Positions 24,723 to 33,116 of a stretch of DNA of 64,000 bases are shown here, in pieces. Made by a program: the position numbers and the translations under genes. The notes below the pieces were generated by a model. It ran no database searches and had not been told where the DNA came from. It saw only the letters and a program-made list of their open reading frames with translations. Each line of letters starts with the position of its first letter. Positions within the stretch are counted from its first letter, which is position 1. Origin of the DNA: Glycomyces sp. NRRL B-16210 (GTDB lineage: Bacteria; Actinomycetota; Actinomycetes; Mycobacteriales; Micromonosporaceae); assembly GCF_000719515.1 (NCBI RefSeq), contig NZ_JOGR01000011.1, forward strand, positions 167,569 to 231,568. Reading direction: 5' to 3'.

Positions 24723-27262
24723 AGCGGCCCAGCCCGAGGGAAGTACGGCGGGAAGCGACCGGAAAGACGCGACCTGAAATGACCCGGCCGGAAGTGGTGC
24801 GCCCAGAAGCGACCCGACCTGGCGGGGAGGGGACCGAAGCAGCCGAAGTGCTCCGCCGTGCGCGGAGACGTTGGACAGAGGACACCGGCCTCGCGCTGAG
24901 CTTCGGTGAGGCGGACCGAGGTGGAGGAAGGAGGTGGAAGAAGAAGGTGACCGAACCCCGCAACCAAGCCGCTGCGAACCGGCGGATGCCGAGGCGAAGG
25001 AAAGCACCGAACAAGGGCGACGGCTACCGCGCGGCACGGCCGGAAACGTCGGCGATCGCGGAGACTGCCGAAGGGGCGGGTGCGCTGGTGCGAACCAGGA
25101 CGGGCCCAGACGCTGTGCTCGGAGGGCTGGGATCGGGTCGCGGAAACCGCTGAAGGGCGCGGCTGTGCTAGCGCGAATCCGGTCGAGCCCGGATCCCGTG
25201 ATCGGGCGACGGAGGAACGGATCGCAGCGACTGCTGAAGAGAGTGGATGCGGCAGAACGAGCCGTGGCGGTCAAGGATGCCGCGATGCGGCGAATTGGAT
25301 TGAGTCGCGGCAACGCCTGGTTCCGCTTGCGCCGGTGTGAACCGGTGGAAGCGGGGATGCTGTTATCGGCCTACAGGCAACGGATCCGATGAGCCTCGAC
25401 GACTCCGGGTACGAGCCGGGGCAGGCGCGGATCCTGCGGTCAGGCGGCCGGAAGCGGGCCGCGGCGAGTGTTGGAGGGCTCGAGTGTGCCAGCGTGAACC
25501 GGTGCGAGTGGGGATGTCGTGATCGGGTGACGGGAACGGATTCGGTGAGCGCCGACAAGCTCGGGTGTGAGCCGAATTGGGTGCCGATCCCGTGGTTGGG
25601 CGGCTGGAACCGGATCGCGGCGATTGTTGAAGGGCCTGGGCGTGTCGGTGTGAACCTGGGCGAGCTGTGGCGGATGCGGATGCCATGATGCGACGGCCGA
25701 GATCGGATTGCGGCGAGTACTGGCGGGCTTGGTTGCGCCGGCGCGGACCGGTGCAAGCGGGGATGCTGCGATCGGCCTACGGGCAACCGAACCGGCGGCC
25801 GCCGATGAACTCGGTTGTGGGACAAGGTGAGCGCGGATCCTGTGGTCGAGTTGCTGGGGTCGGGTCGCGGTGACTACTGGAGGGTTCGGTCGCGCTGGCG
25901 TGATCCGGTGCGGGCGTGGATGTCGTGGTTGGGAGACCGGAACGGAACCGGCGGCCGCCGATGAGTTCAGGCGCGGGCCGAGACAAACGCGGATTCCGCG
26001 GTCGGACGGTCTGGGTCGGATCGCGGCGAATATTGAAAGGCCTGGGCGTGTCGGTGTGAACCGGGGTGAGCCGTGGCGGATGCGGGTGTCGTGATGCGGC
26101 GATTCGGATCGGATCGTGGCAAGCTCTGGAGCGCTCGGTTGCGCACTCGGGCGCTGTGATCGGGTGACGTGATTGGCGCCGGTGAGCGCCGATGAGTCCG
26201 GGTGCGAGCTGAGGTGAGCACGGATCCCGCGGCCGGTCAGATGGGATTGGATCGCGGTGGCTGCTGAAGGGCTCCGGTGTGCCAATTCGAGCCTGTGCGA
26301 GGCGTGGCGAGCGCCGATCCTGCGGAAGGGCGGTCGGACGGCCGGGGTCGGGTTGCGGCGAGTGCTGGAGCGCTTGGGTTCGCCAATGTGAACCTGGGTG
26401 AATTGTGGCGAATGCGGTTGCTGTGATCGGGCGGCGGGAAACGGCTCCGGTAAGCGCCGATGTGTTCGGGTGCGGGTGCGAGCTGAGGTGCGCGGATCCT
26501 GTGGTTGGGCGTCTGGAATCGGACCGCGGGGACTGCTGGCGCGTGTGAGCACGGATGCGGCTGAGCGAGCCGCGGTGGATGCCGTGATGCGGCGAATTGG
26601 ATCGGGTCGCGGCGAGTACTGGGGTGCTCTGGCAACCAGCGCGAACCGGTGTGAGCGTAGTTGCCGCGATCGGGGGACCGGAACGGAACCGGCGGCCGCC
26701 GACGAGCTCGGGGTGAGCTGTGGCGAATGTGGCTGCCGTGATGCGACCGCCGGGATCGGGTTGCGCGAGTACTGGAGCGCTCGGGTGCGCCAATGCGAAC
26801 CCGGGCGAGTCATGGCGAATTCGGATGCCATGATCCGGCGGCTGAGATCCGCTCGTTGCGACCGCTGACGGGTTCGGGTGCGTCGGCGTGAATCGGGGCG
26901 AGCTCGGGTGCGCGGTGCCGACTGCCGCCGACACCTCTGGTTGGATCCGTTGCGGTCTCATGGGGGCCCGTTCGCGCTGGCTGGGCCGGGTATCGTTCCC
27001 TGCGATCTGGGACTGTGGTCGACGTCGCAATGCTTTCGGCGGAACCACGGGTGCGGCTTCAGGCCTTGTTCGGTGGCCTTCGGTGTTTGCTGTGGCTTGC
27101 GTCCCGCCTTCTTCGGCGCTGTCACCTGCGCTTTCTCTCTTCACTGCGCCTCGCACCGCTACCCGAGGTTGACACCGCCCTGCCGTGTAGTCCCCCGGTG
27201 GTACGTCGAATGCCTTCCCAGGCCCGATGTACGCGGCGGGCCCGCGCACGAACATTGCAGCC
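24723..27262. other. 2.5-kb region without recognisable genes, partly repetitive
   Basis: No open frame here gives a recognisable or typical actinobacterial protein. The first 300 bp contain short GAAGYGACC-like direct repeats. From about 25100 to 26900 lies a field of diverged tandem repeats. The last 300 bp lead to the multicopper oxidase gene and show nothing clear. The plus strand is visibly richer in G than C, and GC content appears lower than in flanking genes. Confidence 0.65.
25275..26900 (+). repeat. Degenerate tandem repeat, period about 405 bp
   Basis: Matching blocks recur at about 404-405 bp. GATGCxxxGATGCG-type starts occur at 25275, 25679 and 26083, then at 26577. The block GGGCGTGTCGGTGTGAACC occurs at 25636 and 26044. 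Each unit holds three copies of a core like TCGCGGCGAGTACTGGAGGG spaced about 90, 155 and 156 bp; cores are near 25305, 25460, 25616, 25709, 25866, 26022, 26114, 26252, 26353, 26524, 26607 and 26760. The CCGGCGGCCGCCGATGA block also recurs. Function is unknown. Confidence 0.7.
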
Positions 27263-28792
27263 ATGAAGCGGCGTAAAGCACTCAAGTGGACCCTCGTCGG
27301 CGTTGGCGGCGTCGGCGCCGTCACCCTCGGCGGGGTCGGATACGTCGGCTACCTCTGGGCCGACGCCAAGCTCGACACCGTCGGGAAGGTCGACTTCACC
27401 AACCCTCTCGCCGTCCCCCCGCTCGCCGAATCGACCCAGGACTCCTCGGGCACGCGGATCTTCGACCTGGAGATCCAGTCGGGCACCGTGCCGTTCAAGA
27501 ACGGCCGCGAGACCGACACCTGGGGGATCAACGGCGCCTTCCTCGGCCCCACCATCCGCGCCAAGCGCGGCGAGGAAGTCGCCTTCGCGGTGCGCAACAG
27601 ACTTGATGAGGGCACCTCGATCCACTGGCACGGGATGCACCTGCCCGCGGTCATGGACGGCGGCCCCCACCAGGAGGTCGCCTCCGGCGGCGACTGGGCC
27701 CCGCAGTGGACCCTCAACCAGCCCGCCGCGACCCTCTGGTACCACCCGCACCCCCACGGCCGCACCGCCAAGCATGTCTACAACGGACTCGCCGGGATGT
27801 TCATCATCGACGACGACACCTCTGAAGGCCTCAGTCTGCCTTCCGAATACGGCGTCGATGACCTGCCGATGATCGTGCAGGACCGGAAGTTCGACGACGC
27901 CAACCAGTTCGACGACCAGGCCGCCTTCCTGAGCATGCAGGGCTTCTTCGGCGACTCGATCATGGTCAACGGCACCCTCGGCCCCTACTTCGACGTCTCC
28001 ACCCGCCTGGTGCGCCTGCGCCTGCTCAACGGCTCGCTCTCGCGCCTGTACAACTTCGGATTCAGCGACGACCGGCCCTTCTCCCTGGTCGCCACCGACG
28101 GCGGCCTGCTGCCGAGCGCATGGGAGACCGACCGCCTCCAGCTCTCACCCGGCGAACGCGCCGAGATCGTCGTGGCCTTCGAACCCGGTGAGACCGTCCA
28201 ACTGCGCTCCTACCCGGCCTCCCACGGCTACACGGGCCCGCTCGGGCGCGTCAACGGCGCTGACGACCTGCTCGACGTCTGCGAGTTCCGGGCCGCCGGG
28301 ACCCTCACGGACGAGACAGCGATCCCCGCGGTCATTGGGGAGGCCCCGGACCTCGAAAGCGCCGAGGTCGCCGAGGAGCGCTCGTTCGCACTGTCGGGCT
28401 TCAACCAGATCAACGGCGAGTCGATGGACATGGAGCGCATCGACTTCGGGGTCCGCGAGGGCTCCGTCGAGGTATGGGAAGTGACCAATGGGGACGGTTA
28501 CATGCACAACTTCCATGTGCACGACGTCCAGTTCCAGGTCCTCAGCGTCAACGGCGAGGAGCCGTCCGAGCACCTGCGCGGCTGGAAGGACACCATCCAG
28601 CTCGCCCCGCAGTGGAAGTACCGGATCGCCATGCGGTTCACCGACTACACCGACCCGAACCTGCCGTACATGTACCACTGCCACATCCTGTCCCATGAGG
28701 ACTCCGGCATGATGGGCCAGTTCGTGGTCCTCGGTGAGGGCGAGGAGATCGGTCAGGTCCCGGTCGTCGAGACCGCCCACAGCCACGGCTGA
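27263..28792 (+). CDS. Multicopper oxidase (CueO/bilirubin-oxidase type)
   Basis: A 509-residue exported three-cupredoxin oxidase. The N-terminus (KRRKALKW, then a hydrophobic helix) fits a Tat signal or anchor. Copper motifs: HWHG (type 2/3), WYHPHPHG, HNFHVHDVQF, and HCHILSHEDSGMMGQF with the T1 Cys and His and an axial Met. Such enzymes oxidise cuprous ions, phenols or bilirubin with reduction of O2 to water. ATG 27263 was chosen because it starts directly with the twin-arginine region; an in-frame ATG at 27227 adds 12 residues. No copper-regulator gene is adjacent. Confidence 0.93.
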   Translation: MKRRKALKWTLVGVGGVGAVTLGGVGYVGYLWADAKLDTVGKVDFTNPLAVPPLAESTQDSSGTRIFDLEIQSGTVPFKNGRETDTWGINGAFLGPTIRAKRGEEVAFAVRNRLDEGTSIHWHGMHLPAVMDGGPHQEVASGGDWAPQWTLNQPAATLWYHPHPHGRTAKHVYNGLAGMFIIDDDTSEGLSLPSEYGVDDLPMIVQDRKFDDANQFDDQAAFLSMQGFFGDSIMVNGTLGPYFDVSTRLVRLRLLNGSLSRLYNFGFSDDRPFSLVATDGGLLPSAWETDRLQLSPGERAEIVVAFEPGETVQLRSYPASHGYTGPLGRVNGADDLLDVCEFRAAGTLTDETAIPAVIGEAPDLESAEVAEERSFALSGFNQINGESMDMERIDFGVREGSVEVWEVTNGDGYMHNFHVHDVQFQVLSVNGEEPSEHLRGWKDTIQLAPQWKYRIAMRFTDYTDPNLPYMYHCHILSHEDSGMMGQFVVLGEGEEIGQVPVVETAHSHG

Positions 28793-28907
28793 GCCGCCTT
28801 CCGCGCCGACAGAACGATTGGGCTGCTTGGTGATCGGGTCGCTGAACGACCAGGTCGTTGAACAATCTGGTTATAGGACGACCCCGGTCGGCACCGGCCG
28901 GGGGCGG

Positions 28908-28957
28908 CGGCACCGGGAGGACCGGCCGTAGGCACAACGACGGTCCTTCCGGTGCCG
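28908..28957. terminator. Long hairpin between convergent genes
   Basis: CGGCACCGG-G-AGGACCG pairs with CGGTCCT-T-CCGGTGCCG (17 positions, one G-U) around a 16-base loop, between the multicopper oxidase and the PH-domain gene. It may serve both strands. Confidence 0.65.
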
Positions 28958-28966
28958 CACTTGAAA

Positions 28967-29344
28967 TCAGAGCGAGTTCGCGGCGATGTGCTTGGCGATC
29001 GCGGGCAGGTCCACGTTCCCCTTGAACTCGAAGCGGACGCGGCCGAGGTCGCCGCTGAACCACAGGTCCAGCTCGCCGTCGTTGTCGAACAGGCCGGTGG
29101 TCTCGACCGAGTAAGCCTGGATCTTGTTGAAGGGCAAGGAGGTGTAGTCGCGCTTCTTGCCGGTCATGCCCTGGACGTTCACGGCGATGACCCGCTTGTT
29201 GGTGAAGACCACGAAGTCGCGGACGCCCTCGAAGGCCAGGGCCACCTCTTCGCCGTCGATCAGCAGGGGCTGGACCTCGTCGCGGAAACCGGGCTTTTCG
29301 GTGAACTTGAGCTTGAAAACCGAGCCGTTCTTGAAATCGATCAT
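28967..29344 (-). CDS. PH-domain (bacterial bPH-like) protein
   Basis: A 125-residue single-domain protein with the pleckstrin-homology-like pattern of bacterial PH proteins: an open beta-barrel strand set with RDFVVFTNKRVIAVNVQG and SLPFNKIQAYSVE, closed by a C-terminal helix (VDLPAIAKHIAANS). There is no signal peptide. Roles in stress response or membrane association are proposed for the family; none can be assigned here. The start is ATG 29344, as the longer frame lacks a ribosome site. It follows larC on the same strand. Confidence 0.82.
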   Translation of the reverse strand: MIDFKNGSVFKLKFTEKPGFRDEVQPLLIDGEEVALAFEGVRDFVVFTNKRVIAVNVQGMTGKKRDYTSLPFNKIQAYSVETTGLFDNDGELDLWFSGDLGRVRFEFKGNVDLPAIAKHIAANSL

Positions 29345-29384
29345 GCGGGCAGGATATCGGTCCCGGCCCACCGGTGCGGTACCG

Positions 29385-30737
29385 CTAATACCGTTCGGCC
29401 GCAAGGGCAGTGGCCTGGGCGATCACCACTTTGAGCGGACGGTCGAGCGCCGCGGCCGCCGCGGCGGCGTCCTCGTACTCGACCGAGGCGTTCACCACCT
29501 CGCCGTTCTCCAGCGCGATCTTCACCCCGATGTCGTGTCCGTCCACATCGATGTGGGTGTAGCGGCGTTCCAACGCGTACTTGTCGATCGGGTACGAGCG
29601 CATCCCGATGGTCGTGGTGTGCCTGACCAGCGCCGAGCGCACTGCGGCGACCGCCTCTGCCCGGCACAGCACATGCACAGTGTGCGCCGGGCGGCCCTTC
29701 TTCATGAGGATCGGCGTCAACCAGGCGTCCGAGGCGCCCGCGTCGAGCAGCGCCGCCAGCGCCGGAGGCCACAGCCGCGGATCAAGATCATCCACATTGG
29801 TCTCGATCACGACCGGCTTTCCCGAGGTGTCACCATGGGGTGCAGGCGAGTCCAGTTCGGTTCTGGATTCCGAATCGTGCGCATGTGGGTGCGGGACCGA
29901 GTCAGCCCCGTGGTCATGCGGCGCAGGGTCTTTCGGTGTCTCGTGTGCGTCGGGATGATGCGTCTGATCGGTGATCTGATGGCGGTGCGCGTGCGCACCG
30001 CGGCCCGCGGTGCGGACCTCGTTCCCGATGACGAGGCGCAGCAGGTTCGCCCGCTCCTTCGGGTCCCGGCCGCCCGCGCCGACGCCGACCCGGTCGACCA
30101 CCATCTCCGGCAGCGGCCCGTAATCGGAGGCCGCCGCCGCGAGGATCGCCGCGCCCGTCGGCGTGCACGCCTCATAAGGCACCGCGCCCACCACGGGCGC
30201 ACCGGCGTCCGCCAGCACCCGCAGCACCGCCGGGGCCGGCAGCGGGATCGACCCGTGCGAACCCCGCGTCGAACCGCCCCCGACGGTCACCGTCGAGACC
30301 GTCAACCGCTCGATCCCCAAGGACGCCAGGCCCGCCGCGGCCCCCACGATGTCCGCGATCGAATCGAGCGCCCCCACCTCGTGGAAGTGCACCTCCTCGA
30401 CGTCGATCCCGTGCGCGGCCGACTCCGCGGCCGCCAGGCGCGCGAACGCCCCCAGCGCGAGCTTCCGGACCGCCTCCTCCAGCTCCGCGCCCTCGATCAT
30501 CGCCCGGATCGACGACCAGCGCCGGTCCGTCTCCACCTCCGGCACCACCACGTCCATCTTCACCGCCGCCAGGCCGTGCCGGGCCACCCGCTTGGGGCGC
30601 AACCGGATCGGCTCGGTCCCGAGCGCGTCCACCGCCGCCTGCATGAGCGCCGGATCGACCCCCGCATCGGCCAGGGCCCCGAGGAACATGTCCCCGCTCG
30701 CACCCGCCGAGCAGTCCAACCACGCGATCTTCACCAC
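29385..30737 (-). CDS. larC: Nickel-pincer cofactor biosynthesis protein LarC
   Basis: A 450-residue protein that inserts Ni into the pyridinium-dithiocarboxylate precursor of the lactate racemase cofactor. It is opened by the LarC signature LDCSAGASGDMFLGAL; later VHFHEVGALDSIADIVG and ETNVDDLDPRLWP mark its two parts, here in a single frame without the programmed frameshift known in lactobacilli. A His/Asp-rich insert of about 50 residues (HAHRHQITDQTHHPDAHE and HDHGADSVPHPHAHD) interrupts the middle and may store Ni. It lies 49 bp after larB on the same strand; larE and larA are not in this window. Confidence 0.92.
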   Translation of the reverse strand: MVKIAWLDCSAGASGDMFLGALADAGVDPALMQAAVDALGTEPIRLRPKRVARHGLAAVKMDVVVPEVETDRRWSSIRAMIEGAELEEAVRKLALGAFARLAAAESAAHGIDVEEVHFHEVGALDSIADIVGAAAGLASLGIERLTVSTVTVGGGSTRGSHGSIPLPAPAVLRVLADAGAPVVGAVPYEACTPTGAAILAAAASDYGPLPEMVVDRVGVGAGGRDPKERANLLRLVIGNEVRTAGRGAHAHRHQITDQTHHPDAHETPKDPAPHDHGADSVPHPHAHDSESRTELDSPAPHGDTSGKPVVIETNVDDLDPRLWPPALAALLDAGASDAWLTPILMKKGRPAHTVHVLCRAEAVAAVRSALVRHTTTIGMRSYPIDKYALERRYTHIDVDGHDIGVKIALENGEVVNASVEYEDAAAAAAALDRPLKVVIAQATALAAERY

Positions 30738-30786
30738 TGCGCCCCCACCGTTCCGTGCCCGCCGCCCCGGCTCCGCCGATCAGCAC

Positions 30787-31506
30787 TCACAGCGCCCCCT
30801 TGACGCCGAGCATCCGGACCGCGGCCATCGCCGCCCCGAACCCGTTGTCGATGTTCACCACGCACACCCCCGGCGAACAGGAGTTCAGCATCGTCAGCAG
30901 CGGCGCCAGCCCACCGAACGCCGCGCCGTAGCCCACCGAGGTCGGCACCGCCACGACCGGCGCGCTCACCAGGCCCGCCACCACACTCGGCAGCGCCCCG
31001 TCCATGCCCGCCACCACGATCACGCACGCCGCCTCCCGCAACTGCGGGACGCGGTCGAGCAGCCGGTGCAGCCCCGCCACGCCCACGTCCGCGACCAACC
31101 GCGCCTCGACCCCGTTCGCCCGCGCGACGAACTCCGCCTCCCGCGCCACCGGCAGATCCGACGTCCCCGCGCACACCACCGCGAGCGGACCCACTTCGGC
31201 ATCAGGGAACGCCCCGACCGCGCACACCCCCGACTCGACCAGCACCTCGGCGCCGAACGCCTCCCGGACCGCCGCCGTGGACGCCGCATCGCAGCGCGTC
31301 GCGACCGCCACCCGCCCCGGATGCGCCTCCCGCAAAGCCCGCAGCGCACCGACCACCTGCTCAGGGGTCTTGCCCGCCGCGTACACCGCCTCAGCCGCAC
31401 CCGTGCGCTCCGGCCGGCCCGTGTCGATCTTCGCCCAACCCAGATCGCGGTAGGACCCCCCACCGCCATCACCACCGCGAGCCGCTGAACGGCGCTCATC
31501 CTGCAC
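30787..31506 (-). CDS. larB: Nickel-pincer cofactor biosynthesis protein LarB
   Basis: A 239-residue PurE-related carboxylase/hydrolase that acts on nicotinic acid adenine dinucleotide at the first step of the Ni-pincer cofactor. Seen: GKTPEQVVGALRAL, VVCAGTSDLPVAREAEF, a CVIVVAGMDGALPSVVAGL core and PTSVGYGAAFGGLAPLLTMLN. Compared with family members the N-terminus is short. GTG 31506 was chosen over an upstream ATG (31533), which overlaps the likely ribosome site GGGAGGGAGG. It forms an operon with larC. Confidence 0.9.
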   Translation of the reverse strand: MQDERRSAARGGDGGGGSYRDLGWAKIDTGRPERTGAAEAVYAAGKTPEQVVGALRALREAHPGRVAVATRCDAASTAAVREAFGAEVLVESGVCAVGAFPDAEVGPLAVVCAGTSDLPVAREAEFVARANGVEARLVADVGVAGLHRLLDRVPQLREAACVIVVAGMDGALPSVVAGLVSAPVVAVPTSVGYGAAFGGLAPLLTMLNSCSPGVCVVNIDNGFGAAMAAVRMLGVKGAL

Positions 31507-31716
31507 GCCCCCATCCTCCCTCCCACCCGTCACCGGCCGCCACCCGAATCAGATCCGTCCCAGCGACAGAGAGCCCCGCCAGCGAGAGCACTGCGGCACC
31601 GGCCGAGCACCGCCTGCACGGCTTTCGCGGCCGCCAGACGCGAGCGTTCACCCCGCCGACACGAGTCCTTCGCACGCGCGGCCGTGCGCGTCACCCCCAC
31701 CGACTATCGTCAAGGG

Positions 31717-32448
31717 GTGTCGCATCCGCTGATCGCCGCCCACCGCGGCGCGAACGAGTTCCTCCCGGAACATTCCCTCGCCGCCTTCCGCCAGGCGATC
31801 GTCGAGGGCGCTGATGCCTTCGAGTTCGACCTCCGCCTCACCGCAGACGGCCACCTCGTCCTCCACCACGACCGCACCGTCAAACGCACCTCCGGCGCCA
31901 AAGGCGCCGTCGCCGACCTCACCCTCGCCCAACTGCGCGAACTCGACTTCTCCCACCAGCACCCCGAATGCTCCGGCAACCCCGAGGCCGAGCGCATCCC
32001 CACCCTCGAAGACCTCCTCGGCCTCGTCGTCGACTCCGGCAAGGACCTCAAACTCCTCATCGAGGCCAAACACCCCTCCAAGTTCGGGCCCCGCCTCGAA
32101 CTGCGCCTCTGGGAGACCCTCCGCCGCTGGCCCGGACTCGACTTCACCGTCATGTCCTTCTCCCGCGCCGCCCTCAAGACCTGGCGCGGCCTCGACACCG
32201 ACACCCCGCTCGTGTGGATCTTCGAATACCCCTTCCGACGCCCGCCCGAAGGCGTCCAGATCCTCAGCTCCCGCGTCGACTACCTCGAATCCACCCCCGA
32301 ATTCGTCGAACGCAGCCACGAGGCCGGCTACGAGGTGTACACCTGGACCGTCAACGACCCCGAGACCGCCCGCAAGGTTGCCGCGCTCGGCGTCGACCTC
32401 GTCGTCACCGACCGGCCCGCCGCCATCCGGCAGACCTTCGCCGGCTGA
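31717..32448 (+). CDS. Glycerophosphodiester phosphodiesterase
   Basis: A 243-residue TIM-barrel enzyme that hydrolyses deacylated phospholipid headgroups to glycerol-3-phosphate and an alcohol. Catalytic motifs: HRGANEFLPEHS (acid/base His and Glu), EFDLRLTADGHLVLHHD (metal ligands and second His), and the late VNDPETARKVAALGVDLVVTDRP region. There is no signal peptide, so it is a cytoplasmic form. GTG 31717 was chosen because TATCGT ends 6 nt upstream (leaderless); an in-frame ATG at 31684 lies inside that promoter. Confidence 0.9.
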   Translation: MSHPLIAAHRGANEFLPEHSLAAFRQAIVEGADAFEFDLRLTADGHLVLHHDRTVKRTSGAKGAVADLTLAQLRELDFSHQHPECSGNPEAERIPTLEDLLGLVVDSGKDLKLLIEAKHPSKFGPRLELRLWETLRRWPGLDFTVMSFSRAALKTWRGLDTDTPLVWIFEYPFRRPPEGVQILSSRVDYLESTPEFVERSHEAGYEVYTWTVNDPETARKVAALGVDLVVTDRPAAIRQTFAG

Positions 32449-32565
32449 CCCGACGCGCGCCCCGAGACGGACCGGGGGTCCGCCTGTAATGCTGGCGTCA
32501 TAGCGCAGCAACAGGTAGGTTGCTGTATAGCCTCCGACCGGCACCCAGGGAAGGAAGGGGACGCG

Positions 32566-32967
32566 ATGCCCGCTGCGATACCGGCACCAGAGCGACTGCG
32601 CGTCCCCCACCAGTCGGGGGCGCCCGGCCAGGTCCGGCGCTGGCTGCGCGAGGCCCTCCCCGACCTTCCCGACGAGGCCCGCGACGACCTCCTCGTGTGC
32701 GCCACCGAACTCGTCTCCAACGCCGTCCGCCACGCGCGCCCGCTCCCCGGCGGCGACCTCTGCGTCGCCTACACGCTCGGTCCCGGCGACGTCGAGGTCC
32801 GCGTCCTCGACGGCGGATCGCGGACCCAGCCGCACGTGTGCGCGGTGAACCTCGACTCGGCGCACGGCCGCGGCATGTTCATCGTGTCCAAACTGTCCAC
32901 CGACTGGGGCGCCCGCACCCACAACGACGGCAGCCAGGAAGTCTGGGCCCGCATCCCGCTGCGGTGA
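32566..32967 (+). CDS. HATPase_c_2 protein, anti-sigma regulatory factor-like (RsbW-type)
   Basis: A 133-residue GHKL ATPase-like domain. The N-box is ATELVSNAVRHA (about residues 46-57), the G1-like loop is VLDGGSRTQP, and the G2 loop is HGRGMFIVSKLSTDWG. Single-domain members in actinomycetes bind anti-anti-sigma or sigma factors, or act as serine kinases in stress and development signalling. The partner is not in this window. GGAAGG upstream supports ATG 32566. It stands alone between the phosphodiesterase and a membrane protein gene. Confidence 0.85.
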   Translation: MPAAIPAPERLRVPHQSGAPGQVRRWLREALPDLPDEARDDLLVCATELVSNAVRHARPLPGGDLCVAYTLGPGDVEVRVLDGGSRTQPHVCAVNLDSAHGRGMFIVSKLSTDWGARTHNDGSQEVWARIPLR

Positions 32968-33116
32968 ACAGACCGCCGTCCCACGATCCGGACGCGACCG
33001 CTCTGGATTGTCGGACCCCGATGTCACCCTGAATGCAAGGGGCGCTGCGGATCGGCGTCCCGACCGCTTCGGGCTGCCCTCAGGCCCCGCGAGACGCGTC
33101 CCCGTACGCTGTCCGG

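Noticed and set aside
24473..25153. 226-codon plus-strand frame overlapping the LAL gene end
   Set aside because: Its first 80 codons are out of frame inside the conserved LuxR domain and the remainder is Arg/Glu/Pro low-complexity sequence.
21564..25313. 1249-codon minus-strand open frame
   Set aside because: It is fully antisense to the LAL regulator, which has clear ATPase and LuxR domains; no family features in the antisense product.
25100..26900. CRISPR array
   Set aside because: Repeats are long, diverged and unevenly spaced with no short identical repeat and unique spacers, and no cas genes are nearby.
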